Positions 56,585 through 64,000 of a DNA stretch of 64,000 nucleotides are shown here, in pieces. Position numbers and translations under genes: made by a program. Below the pieces are notes generated by a model. It saw nothing but the letters and a program-made list of their open reading frames with translations. It had not been told where the DNA came from and did no database searches. The stretch covers positions 310,001 to 374,000 of the forward strand of contig JAHRCV010000001.1 of NCBI GenBank assembly GCA_019083985.1. Reading direction: 5' to 3'. The DNA is from Rhizobiales bacterium TNE-4. GTDB lineage: Bacteria; Pseudomonadota; Alphaproteobacteria; Rhizobiales; Beijerinckiaceae. Each line of letters starts with the position of its first letter. The stretch's first letter is position 1.

Positions 56585-57103
56585 ATGTCTGATCCCAAAC
56601 CTGATCAAAAGCCATTCAAACGCATGACCCGCCCGTTGGCCGAGCTGGTCGATGCCTGCATCGCGCCGGTGCTGGCAGCGCAGGGCTTTGCCGCGTCCGA
56701 TATTGTCGTGGGTTGGCCGGAGATCGTCGGCGAACGGCTCGCGCCCTATTGTGAGCCGGTGAAGGTCCAATGGCCGCGTCGTCCCGGCGGGCCCGATATG
56801 CCGGCTGAGCCTGCTACGTTGATCGTGCGGGTTGAGAGCGCTTTCGCCCTTGAGGTGCAGCACCTTGCCCCCATCATCATTGAGCGGGTCAATGCCCGCT
56901 ATGGGTGGCGCTGCATTGGGCGGCTCAGCTTCCGGCAGGGGCCGGTTGGCCGCGAGCGCGCCCACAAGGAAGGGCGCCACCAGCCTTCGCCTGAAAAAGT
57001 GGCGGAGACGGCAGCCCGGCTGGGCGATTTCGAGAATGAGGGGCTTCGTAAGGCCTTGGCCGAACTTGGGGCCGCCATGGCCGAACGCAGCGCCAAACCC
57101 TGA
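56585..57103 (+). CDS. DUF721 (DciA-like) protein
   Basis: A 172-residue protein with the DUF721 core RPLAELVDACIAPVLAAQGF...IVVGWPEIVGERLAPYCEPVKVQWP and a LIVRVESAFALEVQHLAPIIIERVNARYG KH-like segment. DciA proteins load or recruit the DnaB helicase in bacteria lacking DnaC/DnaI; alphaproteobacteria belong to that group. The C-terminal tail (about 115-172) is charged and probably disordered. ATG 56585 is used, 55 bases from the divergent mutY start. Confidence 0.85.
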   Translation: MSDPKPDQKPFKRMTRPLAELVDACIAPVLAAQGFAASDIVVGWPEIVGERLAPYCEPVKVQWPRRPGGPDMPAEPATLIVRVESAFALEVQHLAPIIIERVNARYGWRCIGRLSFRQGPVGRERAHKEGRHQPSPEKVAETAARLGDFENEGLRKALAELGAAMAERSAKP

Positions 57104-57271
57104 TTCGGACCGGATAGGTTCAATCGCCGGGGGAAAAGCCCTTTTGGCCAAGCCTCCGCTCTTGCCACAAATTGACCGGTATTGAATGGTCCACAAGGCT
57201 CCGAATGAAGGGGCGGATGCGGCGTGCCTCAAAGTGCGCCTGAGGCCGCCTCCCTTGCAGGGACAGGTTTG

Positions 57272-57904
57272 ATGGTGATCCGCCGTACTCTTTTAGCTGG
57301 CCTGGCGGCCGTTGTGATGGGCTTTGCCGGTGCCGTAGGCGCCTCCGCGCAAACGGTTTCTGCGGATGAGGTGGCCGTTCCGGGTCCGCTTGGTGATATC
57401 GAGCTCGGCAATAAGAACGCCAAGGTCACGATCATCGAATACGCCTCGTTGACCTGCAGCCATTGCGCCACCTTTCATGAAAAGACGTGGCCTATTCTGA
57501 AGCAGAAATGGATCGATACCGGCAAGGTCCGCTTCATCCTGCGTGAATTCCCGCTCGATCCGCTTGCAACCGCCGGCTTCATGCTCGCGCGTTGCGCCGG
57601 AAACGACAAATATTATCCGATTGTCGATCTCCTGTTTTCTCAACAGAAAAATTGGGCCTTCTCAAACAAGCCTGTGGAAGCCCTGCTTTCTCTGGTGAAA
57701 CAGGCAGGGTTTTCACAGGAAAGTTTCGAGGCCTGCTTGAAAAACCAGCAGATCTATGACGCCGTGAATGCGGTGCGAGACAGGGCGGCGCAGAAACTCG
57801 GAGTGAGTTCGACGCCGACCTTCTTCATCAATGGTCAGGTCCAGCGGGGCGCGATGACGGTCGAGGAACTCGACAAGATTCTCACGCCGCTTGTCGGCAA
57901 CTGA
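57272..57904 (+). CDS. DsbA-family periplasmic thiol:disulfide oxidoreductase
   Basis: A 210-residue exported thioredoxin-fold protein. Signal peptide MVIRRTLLAGLAAVVMGFAG...GASAQ, then VTIIEYASLTCSHCATFHEKTWP, with active-site C62-S-H-C65, and the cis-Pro loop STPTFFINGQV. It resembles the DsbA/BdbD-like (DSBA oxidoreductase) proteins seen before smc in alphaproteobacteria. ATG 57272 gives the signal peptide. smc starts 50 bases downstream. Confidence 0.9.
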   Translation: MVIRRTLLAGLAAVVMGFAGAVGASAQTVSADEVAVPGPLGDIELGNKNAKVTIIEYASLTCSHCATFHEKTWPILKQKWIDTGKVRFILREFPLDPLATAGFMLARCAGNDKYYPIVDLLFSQQKNWAFSNKPVEALLSLVKQAGFSQESFEACLKNQQIYDAVNAVRDRAAQKLGVSSTPTFFINGQVQRGAMTVEELDKILTPLVGN

Positions 57905-57954
57905 TCGAAGCGGGAACTGTTCGGGACCCGCTGGTTTAAGCAAGGGTCCTCCTG

Positions 57955-60900
57955 ATGATTCTGACGCGACTGCGTATTGCGGGCTTCAAATCCTTCGTTG
58001 ATCCGACGGAGTTTCTGATTGAGCCCGGCCTCACCGGCGTCGTCGGGCCCAATGGTTGCGGCAAGTCGAACCTCGTCGAAGCGTTGCGCTGGTGCATGGG
58101 CGAGAGCTCGTTCAAGAGCCTGCGCGCCTCGGGCATGGATGATGTGATTTTTGCCGGCTCGGGCAATCGCCCGGCGCGCAACACCGCTGAAGTCGCTCTT
58201 CTCATCGATAATCGCCTGCGCACAGCGCCGGCTGCGTTCAACGACGCCGAAGAACTCGACGTGTCGCGCAAGATCGAGCGCGAATCGGGCTCCACCTATC
58301 GCATCAATGGCCGCGAAGTACGCGCGCGCGACGTTCAGCTTCTGTTTGCCGACGCTTCGACGGGCGCACGTTCGCCCGCCATGGTGCGTCAGGGCCAGAT
58401 CGGCGAAATCATTTCCGCGAAGCCGCAAGCGCGCCGTCGCATTCTTGAAGATGCCGCCGGTGTGGCAGGCCTCCATACCCGCCGTCACGAGGCGGAACTC
58501 CGCCTCAAAGCGGCAGAAGACAATGTGCAGCGTCTGGAAGACGTGCTGCAGCAGATTGATTCGCAGGCCGAAGGGCTGAAGCGGCAGGCGAAGCAGGCGT
58601 CGCGCTATCGCACGCTTGCTGCCGATATCCGCAAATATGAATCGGTTCTGCTCTACGTCTCGCTGCAGGAAGCGCGTCAGCACGTGCTTGAAGCGGAAGC
58701 GAAGGTGGAGGCTGATTTGCTGGCCGTCGCCGAACGCGCCAAGATTCAGGGTGAGGCCGCCACTGCGCAAGCCATCGCTGCGCATCAATTGCCCTCGTTG
58801 CGCGAAGCGGAAATCGAAGCCGCTGCCGCTTTGCAGCGCCTGCGCCTTGCTCGCGACCAGCTCGATCAGGAAGAAGCGCGGGCGCGGCAGCGCGCCGTGG
58901 AACTCGAGCGCCGTGCGGAAGAATTCACCCGCGATCTCGAGCGCGAAAAGCTCGCCGTCTCGGACTCTGAAGCTGCTTTGGCGCGCTTGCTCGCCGAAGC
59001 CGAAACGCTGATTGCCGCCTCCGACACTGATGAAGCCGCCGAAATCGCGCGTGAAAAACTCGCCGTTCTGGAAGACGAACTCGCTGCTGCCGAACAGGCG
59101 CTTGGCGAAGCACAGAGTGCGGTCTCTGATATCAACGCGCAGCGTGCTGCGGCCGAACGCGCCCTGCGTGAAGAAAAAGACCGCGTGGTCCGCTTCCGTG
59201 CCGAGCAGGAAAAGCTGCAGCACGACCTCGCGCTGATCGAAGAAACGCATGGCAATGCCGCTGATCTGATGGCGATGGCCGAAGAAATCGAAGCGCTCGA
59301 AATGGCGTCGATGGAAGCGGATGATCGCGCACAGGCTGCGCGCGCCGCCCATGCCGAAGCCCGCGAACGTGAAGCGGCTTTGCGGGGTCCGCTCGCCGAA
59401 GCCGACCGCGCCGCCCAGCGTCTTGAAACCGAAGTGCGCACGCTGGCGAAGCTTGTCTCCGCTGGCGGTGGCGATCTTTTCCCGGCCGTGCTCGATCTCA
59501 TCAAGGTCGAAAAGGGTTTTGAAACCGCGCTCGGTGCCGCGCTTGGCGATGACCTCGACGCATCGATCGATACAGCCGCTCCGGCGCATTGGTCGGTTGC
59601 GGGCGATGGTGCGGACGATCCGGCTTTGCTCGCGGGCGTGCGTTCGCTCGCCGATTGCGTTGATGCCCCGCCCGAACTCGCGCGCCGTCTGCGCCAGATC
59701 GGCATCGTCACAAAAGAAGAAGGCCGCGCACTCGCAAAAAGCCTGAAGGCTGGTCAACGCCTCGTCACGCCGGAAGGCGATTTGTGGCGTTGGGATGGCT
59801 TCACGACGGCCGCTGATGCACCGACACCTGCGGCCCGTCGCCTCGCTGAAAAGAACCGTCTTGGCGATCTCGAAATCGAAGCGGCTGCAGCGCGCGCGAC
59901 CGTCGAGCAGCTTCGTCTTGAAGCTGAAAACGCGCAGGGCGCCATTCGTATGGCTGCGCAGAGCGAAACCGAAACGCTCGAAGCGGCACGCATCGCGCGC
60001 CGCGCGCTTGATGATGGTCGTGAACGTCGCGCCATTGCAGAACGTAAGCAATCTGAAGTTGCTGCCAAGCATTCGGCACTCACCGAAGCCTTGAGCCGTG
60101 TTGCCGAAAGCCTGACCGAAGCAGAAGCGAAGGTCGAAGCGGCTGACGCGCAGATGTTGGGTCTCGGCGATGCGCGAGAGCTCGAACAGAAGCTCGCACA
60201 AGCGCGCTTCCATGCCGAAGGGCGCCGCGCTGCCGCTGCCGAAGCGCGTGCGGTTGTTGCCGGTCTCGCCCGCGAAGCTGAAATGCGCCAGCGTCGCCTC
60301 ACCGCCATTCGCGATGAGAGCGAATCCTGGGAAGCCCGCAAGCGCCGCTCGTCGGGTCAGATCGAAGAAATCGAACGCCGTATTGCCACTGTGCAGGAAG
60401 AGCGCATCGCGCTTGCCGAAGCGCCCGATAGTTTCGAATTGCAGCGTCGCGATCTCGCCGCTGCGGTCGACGAAGCGGAACTGAAGCGGAAAGAGGCCGC
60501 GGACCGTCTTGCCGAGGCTGAGACGACAGCGAACGCGGCTGACAAATTCTCGCAGCAGGCACTGGCTGATCTGGCGACCGCGCGCGAAGAGAAGGTCCGT
60601 TCCGAAGGCCGCCTTGAAGCGGCGCGGGAGCGTCTCGAAGCCTGCACTCGTGCTGTTCCCGAACGGCTCGAAATGTCGATTGAGGAATTGGCGGAAGCCG
60701 TCGTGCAATATGGCGACCTGCCGGAAGTGCGCGAGTGCGAAAAGCAGCTCGAAACGCTCAAGGCCGACCGCGAAAAGCTCGGTGCCGTCAATTTGCGCGC
60801 TGAAGAAGAGCTGGTTGAGCTTGAAGAGAAGCAGGGTGCGCTTGTCACCGAGCGCGACGACCTGACCGAAGCAATCAAGCGCTTGCGGGTTGCCATTGCG

Positions 60901-61404
60901 GAACTCAACAAGGAAGGCCGCGAGCGTCTTCTGGTGGCGTTTACGACCGTTCAGGGCCATTTCGAGCGCTTGTTCACCTCGCTGTTCGGCGGCGGCACGG
61001 CGCAACTCCAGCTCATCGAATCGGATGATCCGCTCGAAGCCGGTCTCGAAATCGTTGCCCGCCCGCCTGGCAAGAAGCCCCAGACCATGACGCTTCTATC
61101 GGGTGGCGAGCAGGCTCTGACCGCGATTGCCCTCATTTTCGCGGTGTTCTTGACCAATCCCTCGCCCATCTGCGTGCTGGACGAAGTGGACGCCCCGCTC
61201 GATGACGCAAACGTCGAGCGTTATTGCGACCTTCTCCACAACATGGCGAACGAGACCTCGACCCGATTCGTTGTCATCACCCATAACCCGATCACAATGG
61301 CCCGGATGGACCGTTTGTTCGGGGTAACGATGGCCGAACGCGGCGTCAGCCAGCTCGTTTCGGTCGATCTGGGCGAGGCCGAACGCTTCCTCGAAGCCTC
61401 GTAA
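57955..61404 (+). CDS. smc: Chromosome segregation protein SMC
   Basis: Condensin ATPase that organises and separates chromosomes. The 1149-residue protein has Walker A GPNGCGKS (31-38), a long Ala/Glu/Arg coiled coil (about 170-495), and a hinge (about 500-640, including GGGDLFPAVLDLIKVEKGFETALGAALGDDLDA). A second coiled coil (about 650-1000) is followed by the head signature LLSGGEQALTAIALIFAVF near 1046 and Walker B ICVLDEVDAPLDD near 1073. Length fits bacterial SMC. scpA/scpB are not in the window. A long antisense open frame over this gene is a codon-bias shadow. Confidence 0.97.
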   Translation: MILTRLRIAGFKSFVDPTEFLIEPGLTGVVGPNGCGKSNLVEALRWCMGESSFKSLRASGMDDVIFAGSGNRPARNTAEVALLIDNRLRTAPAAFNDAEELDVSRKIERESGSTYRINGREVRARDVQLLFADASTGARSPAMVRQGQIGEIISAKPQARRRILEDAAGVAGLHTRRHEAELRLKAAEDNVQRLEDVLQQIDSQAEGLKRQAKQASRYRTLAADIRKYESVLLYVSLQEARQHVLEAEAKVEADLLAVAERAKIQGEAATAQAIAAHQLPSLREAEIEAAAALQRLRLARDQLDQEEARARQRAVELERRAEEFTRDLEREKLAVSDSEAALARLLAEAETLIAASDTDEAAEIAREKLAVLEDELAAAEQALGEAQSAVSDINAQRAAAERALREEKDRVVRFRAEQEKLQHDLALIEETHGNAADLMAMAEEIEALEMASMEADDRAQAARAAHAEAREREAALRGPLAEADRAAQRLETEVRTLAKLVSAGGGDLFPAVLDLIKVEKGFETALGAALGDDLDASIDTAAPAHWSVAGDGADDPALLAGVRSLADCVDAPPELARRLRQIGIVTKEEGRALAKSLKAGQRLVTPEGDLWRWDGFTTAADAPTPAARRLAEKNRLGDLEIEAAAARATVEQLRLEAENAQGAIRMAAQSETETLEAARIARRALDDGRERRAIAERKQSEVAAKHSALTEALSRVAESLTEAEAKVEAADAQMLGLGDARELEQKLAQARFHAEGRRAAAAEARAVVAGLAREAEMRQRRLTAIRDESESWEARKRRSSGQIEEIERRIATVQEERIALAEAPDSFELQRRDLAAAVDEAELKRKEAADRLAEAETTANAADKFSQQALADLATAREEKVRSEGRLEAARERLEACTRAVPERLEMSIEELAEAVVQYGDLPEVRECEKQLETLKADREKLGAVNLRAEEELVELEEKQGALVTERDDLTEAIKRLRVAIAELNKEGRERLLVAFTTVQGHFERLFTSLFGGGTAQLQLIESDDPLEAGLEIVARPPGKKPQTMTLLSGGEQALTAIALIFAVFLTNPSPICVLDEVDAPLDDANVERYCDLLHNMANETSTRFVVITHNPITMARMDRLFGVTMAERGVSQLVSVDLGEAERFLEAS

Positions 61405-61433
61405 TCGGTCCGCGTCGCCACGTCGCGGGGATT

Positions 61434-61461
61434 CGCGCCGGTTTTTGCCGGCGCGCTTTCT
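61434..61461 (+). terminator. First terminator-like hairpin after smc
   Basis: CGCGCCGG (61434-61441), loop TTTTTG, CCGGCGCG (61448-61455), then CTTTCT. A perfect 8-bp stem 30 bases past the smc stop. Its right arm shares three bases with the left arm of the next hairpin, so the two cannot fold fully together. Confidence 0.5.
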
Positions 61462-61488
61462 CCGTACTTCGTCGAAAGCGCTGTTTTT
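61453..61488 (+). terminator. Second terminator hairpin after smc, with T-run
   Basis: GCGCTTTC (61453-61460) and GAAAGCGC (61474-61481) form a perfect 8-bp stem with a 13-base loop, followed by TGTTTTT. This is the better intrinsic terminator of the two and should separate smc from the atp operon. Confidence 0.6.
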
Positions 61489-61526
61489 CCTTGTAAAACA
61501 AACGCTTAATTGGGGTTGCCGTGTCC

Positions 61527-61555
61527 TTGACAGGGGTAGGGTCAAAAACTATGGT
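61527..61555 (+). promoter_or_regulatory. Sigma-70-type promoter of the atp operon
   Basis: A consensus -35 TTGACA (61527-61532), a 17-base spacer and -10 TATGGT (61550-61555, four of six consensus bases), 62 bases before the atpI ATG and after the smc terminators. This is the clearest promoter in the window and fits strong constitutive expression of ATP synthase. Confidence 0.7.
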
Positions 61556-61617
61556 GCGCGCGACTTTGAGGGGGCGGTCAGGCGTTTTTCCCAGCGGTCG
61601 GGTGACAGGTTTTCATC

Positions 61618-61974
61618 ATGAATGAGAAGCCGAAGCCCGAAAATCAGGGGGGAGCGCCCAAAGCACCCGGCGATTCCGAACTGTCGGCGCGTCTCGAGAA
61701 ATTGGGACAGCGTCTGGATCAGGTGCGAGGGCCTTCCGGCTCGGCGCAACCCGAGCACCGGACGAGGGCGGACAATTCGGGGCTGGCCAAGGCCTTCCGC
61801 CTCTCGGCGGAATTCGTCTCGGGCCCGATTGCCGGCGGTCTCATCGGCTGGGGAGCGGACAAGCTCCTGAATACCAAGCCATGGGGTCTGATGAGTTTCC
61901 TCATGCTCGGCTTTCTGGCCGGCATTTATAACGTAATGCGCACGTCGGGCTTTTTGAAAAAGCCAGAGGCGTAA
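61618..61974 (+). CDS. atpI: ATP synthase protein I (AtpI)
   Basis: Small membrane protein that helps assemble the c-ring. The 118-residue protein has a Lys/Pro-rich start (MNEKPKPENQGG), a short helical segment, and two membrane helices (SGPIAGGLIGWGADKLL and LMSFLMLGFLAGIYNVMRT), typical of alphaproteobacterial AtpI. First gene of the F0 operon; the next gene starts 62 bases downstream. Confidence 0.9.
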   Translation: MNEKPKPENQGGAPKAPGDSELSARLEKLGQRLDQVRGPSGSAQPEHRTRADNSGLAKAFRLSAEFVSGPIAGGLIGWGADKLLNTKPWGLMSFLMLGFLAGIYNVMRTSGFLKKPEA

Positions 61975-62036
61975 AAGGCGCGAAGGCCCGCAAGGGTTGA
62001 GCGCGGTGAGCTGAAGAAAGAAGGGGCCGACCGGCC

Positions 62037-62783
62037 ATGGCCGATCCGATCCATCAATTCGAACTGAAGACGATCGCGACTGTTGGCCATATCGGCAACA
62101 TGCCGCTCGTGCTGACACAGTCGTCGGTCTACATGATCGGCGCCGTGATCGCGATCACGCTGTTCGTGCTGCTGGGCACCAGCGGCCGCCGTCTGGTTCC
62201 GACGCGCCTGCAATCGATGGTCGAGCTCTCTTATGAGTTCGTGGCAGGAACGGTCCGAAGTTCGGCAGGGACAGAGGGGATGAAGTTCTTCCCGCTCGTC
62301 TTCTCGCTCTTCATGTTCATCCTGATCCTCAATCTCGTTGGGATGGTGCCTTACTCGTTCACGGTGACGAGCCACATCATCATCACTTTCGCGCTTGCCG
62401 CGATCGTGATCCTCACCGTCATCATCTATGGCTTCATGGCGCATGGCACCCACTTCCTCGGCCTCTTCGTGCCGTCGGGCGTGCCGGCCTGGTTGCTGCC
62501 GCTGATGGTCGCCATCGAAGTGATCTCCTTCGTCTCGCGCCCAATCAGCCTTTCGGTTCGTTTGTTCGCCAACATGTTGGCGGGTCATATCGCGCTGAAA
62601 ATCTTCGCAGGCTTCGTGCCGGCTCTCCTCGCCGCTGGTGCGTGGGGATTGCTCGCGCCGTTGCCGCTTGCTCTGACGATCGCGCTCACCGCGCTTGAGA
62701 TGCTCGTTGCTGTTCTGCAGGCCTATGTGTTTGCGACACTGACTTCGATCTATCTCAACGACGCTCTCCATCCCGGTCACTGA
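62037..62783 (+). CDS. atpB: ATP synthase F0 subunit a
   Basis: Stator proton channel of ATP synthase. The 248-residue protein has five or six membrane helices and the essential arginine in [20 protein letters not shown]. Also present are [23 protein letters not shown] and the C-terminal [29 protein letters not shown]. Normal length for alphaproteobacteria. atpE follows after 50 bases. Confidence 0.97.
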   Translation: MADPIHQFELKTIATVGHIGNMPLVLTQSSVYMIGAVIAITLFVLLGTSGRRLVPTRLQSMVELSYEFVAGTVRSSAGTEGMKFFPLVFSLFMFILILNLVGMVPYSFTVTSHIIITFALAAIVILTVIIYGFMAHGTHFLGLFVPSGVPAWLLPLMVAIEVISFVSRPISLSVRLFANMLAGHIALKIFAGFVPALLAAGAWGLLAPLPLALTIALTALEMLVAVLQAYVFATLTSIYLNDALHPGH

Positions 62784-62833
62784 GTTCCTCAGGAACCGAA
62801 ACCTTCTCACGATCCTACTTCAAGGAGACTTCC

Positions 62834-63061
62834 ATGGATCCCGTCGCAGCCAAATACATCGGTGCTGGTCTTGCTTGCCTTGGTATGGCGGGCGCAGGCA
62901 TCGGCCTCGGTCATCTGTTCGGCCAGTTCCTCTCGGGTGCACTGCGCAACCCGTCGGCGGCTGAAGGCCAGCGTGGCACGCTTCTCCTCGGCTTCGCGCT
63001 GACGGAAGCTCTGGGCATCTTCTCGCTGCTCATCGCGCTCCTCCTCCTGTTCGCCGTCTGA
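62834..63061 (+). CDS. atpE: ATP synthase F0 subunit c
   Basis: Forms the proton-driven c-ring. The 75-residue hairpin of two helices has the Gly-rich first helix ([11 protein letters not shown]), the polar loop [10 protein letters not shown] and the proton-carrying glutamate in [20 protein letters not shown]. No sodium-binding pattern is evident, so proton coupling is expected. A strong Shine-Dalgarno AAGGAGA lies seven bases before the ATG, as expected for the most abundant subunit. Confidence 0.97.
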   Translation: MDPVAAKYIGAGLACLGMAGAGIGLGHLFGQFLSGALRNPSAAEGQRGTLLLGFALTEALGIFSLLIALLLLFAV

Positions 63062-63120
63062 TCCTTCTCTGTCCGACCGGGAGGGACGGCTAATCCGTCC
63101 ATCCCGGCAAGAGGTCCATC

Positions 63121-63660
63121 ATGGCTCAGCCCGTGCAAACCTCGACCGGCGCCCCCGCCCCGGGTGGCCACGGTGGAGGATTCCCGCCATTCGACTCGCA
63201 TTCCTTTGGCTCGCAGCTTGTCTTTTTCGCGATCGCCTTTGGCCTGCTTTATGTGTTGATGTCCCGTGTCGCGCTGCCGCGCGTCGCCGGTATCCTCGAA
63301 GCGCGCCACAAGACGGTTGAGAACGACATCGAAGCCGCCGCGAAAATGAAGGCGGAAACGGATGCCGCCATCGCCGCCTATGAAAAGGCGCTGATGGAAG
63401 CCAAGGGTCGCGCCCAGACCATCGCTGGTGAGACGCGTGATCGTCTCGCCGCCGAGACGGACGCCAAGCGCAAAGCGCTGGAAGCCGATCTCGCCGCCAA
63501 GCTCACCGAAGCCGAGAAGACCATTGCTGCGTCGAAAGCCGCTGCCATGGCCAATGTCTCGCAGATTGCGGGCGACGCGGCTGAGGCGATCATCAAGCAA
63601 GTCGCCGGTGAGAGCGTGCCGCGTGCGTCGATTGACGCCGCTGTCGCCAAAGCCGTCTGA
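63121..63660 (+). CDS. atpG: ATP synthase F0 subunit b' (b2)
   Basis: Peripheral stalk subunit. A 179-residue protein: a Pro/Gly-rich N-terminus, one membrane helix (SQLVFFAIAFGLLYVLMSRVALPRV), then a long charged Ala/Glu/Lys coiled coil (about 60-165). The separate b and b' genes are typical of alphaproteobacteria and photosynthetic organisms. It is followed after 14 bases by the b gene. The symbol atpF2 or atpX is also used. Confidence 0.93.
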   Translation: MAQPVQTSTGAPAPGGHGGGFPPFDSHSFGSQLVFFAIAFGLLYVLMSRVALPRVAGILEARHKTVENDIEAAAKMKAETDAAIAAYEKALMEAKGRAQTIAGETRDRLAAETDAKRKALEADLAAKLTEAEKTIAASKAAAMANVSQIAGDAAEAIIKQVAGESVPRASIDAAVAKAV

Positions 63661-63674
63661 CGGGAGCCCGATCC

Positions 63675-64000
63675 ATGTTCATGACACCGGAATTCTGGGT
63701 TGCCGTCGCCTTCGTCGTCTTCATGGGCGTGGTCGTGAAGACCGGCGCTTTTGCAGGCATCGCGAAGTCGCTCGACGATCGCGCCAAGCGCATCCAGCAG
63801 GAACTCGACGACGCGCAGGCGTTGCACGAGGAAGCCAAGCGCGTGCTTGCTGATTATCAGAAGCGTCGCGTTGAAGCTGAGCAGGAAGCCGCGGCGATTG
63901 TTCAGGCTGCGAAGGAAGAAGCTGAGCGCTTTGCGGCTGAAAGCGAAGCCAAGCTGAAGGACTTCGTTGCTCGCCGCACGGCGCTTGCCGAGCAGCGTAT
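63675..64000 (+). CDS. atpF: ATP synthase F0 subunit b, 3' end outside the window
   Basis: The first 108 codons of subunit b; the window ends inside the gene. It starts MFMTPEFWVAVAFVVFMGVVV, a single membrane helix, then KSLDDRAKRIQQELDDAQ and the charged coiled coil ARRTALAEQR at the edge. ATG 63675 is used; ATG 63681 is also in frame. Pairs with b' to form the stator stalk. Confidence 0.93.
   Translation, partial: MFMTPEFWVAVAFVVFMGVVVKTGAFAGIAKSLDDRAKRIQQELDDAQALHEEAKRVLADYQKRRVEAEQEAAAIVQAAKEEAERFAAESEAKLKDFVARRTALAEQR

Noticed and set aside
57835-61005. A 1056-codon antisense open frame over smc
   Set aside because: It lies exactly opposite the Ala/Glu/Arg-rich coiled coil, is Phe/Arg/Gly-rich without domains, and follows from GC-rich codon bias; the plus strand has full SMC motifs.

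Overview
The window is a GC-rich, densely coded piece of an alphaproteobacterial chromosome, most likely from the order Hyphomicrobiales (Rhizobiales). The evidence is: ATP synthase genes in the order I-a-c-b'-b with a split b/b' pair; a CcrM-type GANTC methyltransferase; small alphaproteobacterial families (DUF2093, DUF4170, DUF721/DciA); the ispH-thrB-rnhA cluster; a GTTC-N7-GTTC LexA box; and palindromic repeats of the 'CCCTCATCCTGAGGAGC' kind. I cannot name the genus. I found no rRNA, tRNA, CRISPR array, prophage or conventional insertion sequence, and no gene-free stretch above 300 bases.

Layout. 1-9 kb: ileS, lspA, a secreted unknown, a catalytic/non-catalytic M16 peptidase pair and mutL, all on +. 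9-12.2 kb: rsmD and an RluB-like pseudouridine synthase with very long basic tails (-), then tadA (+). 12.2-16.2 kb: a minus-strand operon of purD, a fluoroacetate-dehalogenase-like hydrolase, an ACAD10/11-type kinase and a patatin lipase. 16.3-18 kb: xseA and a DUF2093 protein. 18.1-23.7 kb: minus-strand lipid A/Kdo genes (lpxK, waaA, DUF374 acyltransferase, DUF4170, CysQ-like phosphatase), then ubiA and a secreted unknown. 23.9-28.1 kb: rsmE, a glutamate-cysteine ligase and a large MscS channel (+).

28.1-39.7 kb is the most distinctive block: eight minus-strand genes with 4-base overlaps or gaps of at most about 23 bases. They encode a COG4671-type glycosyltransferase, two GT4 glycosyltransferases, a glycosyltransferase fused to a polysaccharide-deacetylase-like domain, and a complete peptide/oligosaccharide-type ABC importer (double ATPase, binding protein, two permeases). 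An FkbM methyltransferase gene lies just upstream. 40.7-44.7 kb: an EamA transporter, a Flp-pilin-like small protein, a DUF937 protein and a Kef-type antiporter.

44.8-47.2 kb: ispH-thrB-rnhA. 47.2-47.9 kb: a repeat island with a GIY-YIG nuclease gene bracketed by 49-base inverted palindromic repeats. 47.9-54.8 kb: glyS, a YpfJ-type metallopeptidase, a GT2-like protein, a radical SAM protein under a putative LexA box, rnhB and ccrM. 54.9-61.4 kb: an LTXXQ protein, mutY, a DciA-like DUF721 protein, a DsbA-like thioredoxin and smc. 61.4-64 kb: two overlapping terminator hairpins, a good sigma-70-type promoter and the F0 ATP synthase operon, which runs off the window inside atpF.

Most of the window is housekeeping. 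The stretches that merit a second look are the glycosyltransferase/deacetylase/importer operon, the repeat-bounded GIY-YIG gene, the LexA-boxed radical SAM gene and the dehalogenase/kinase/lipase operon behind purD.
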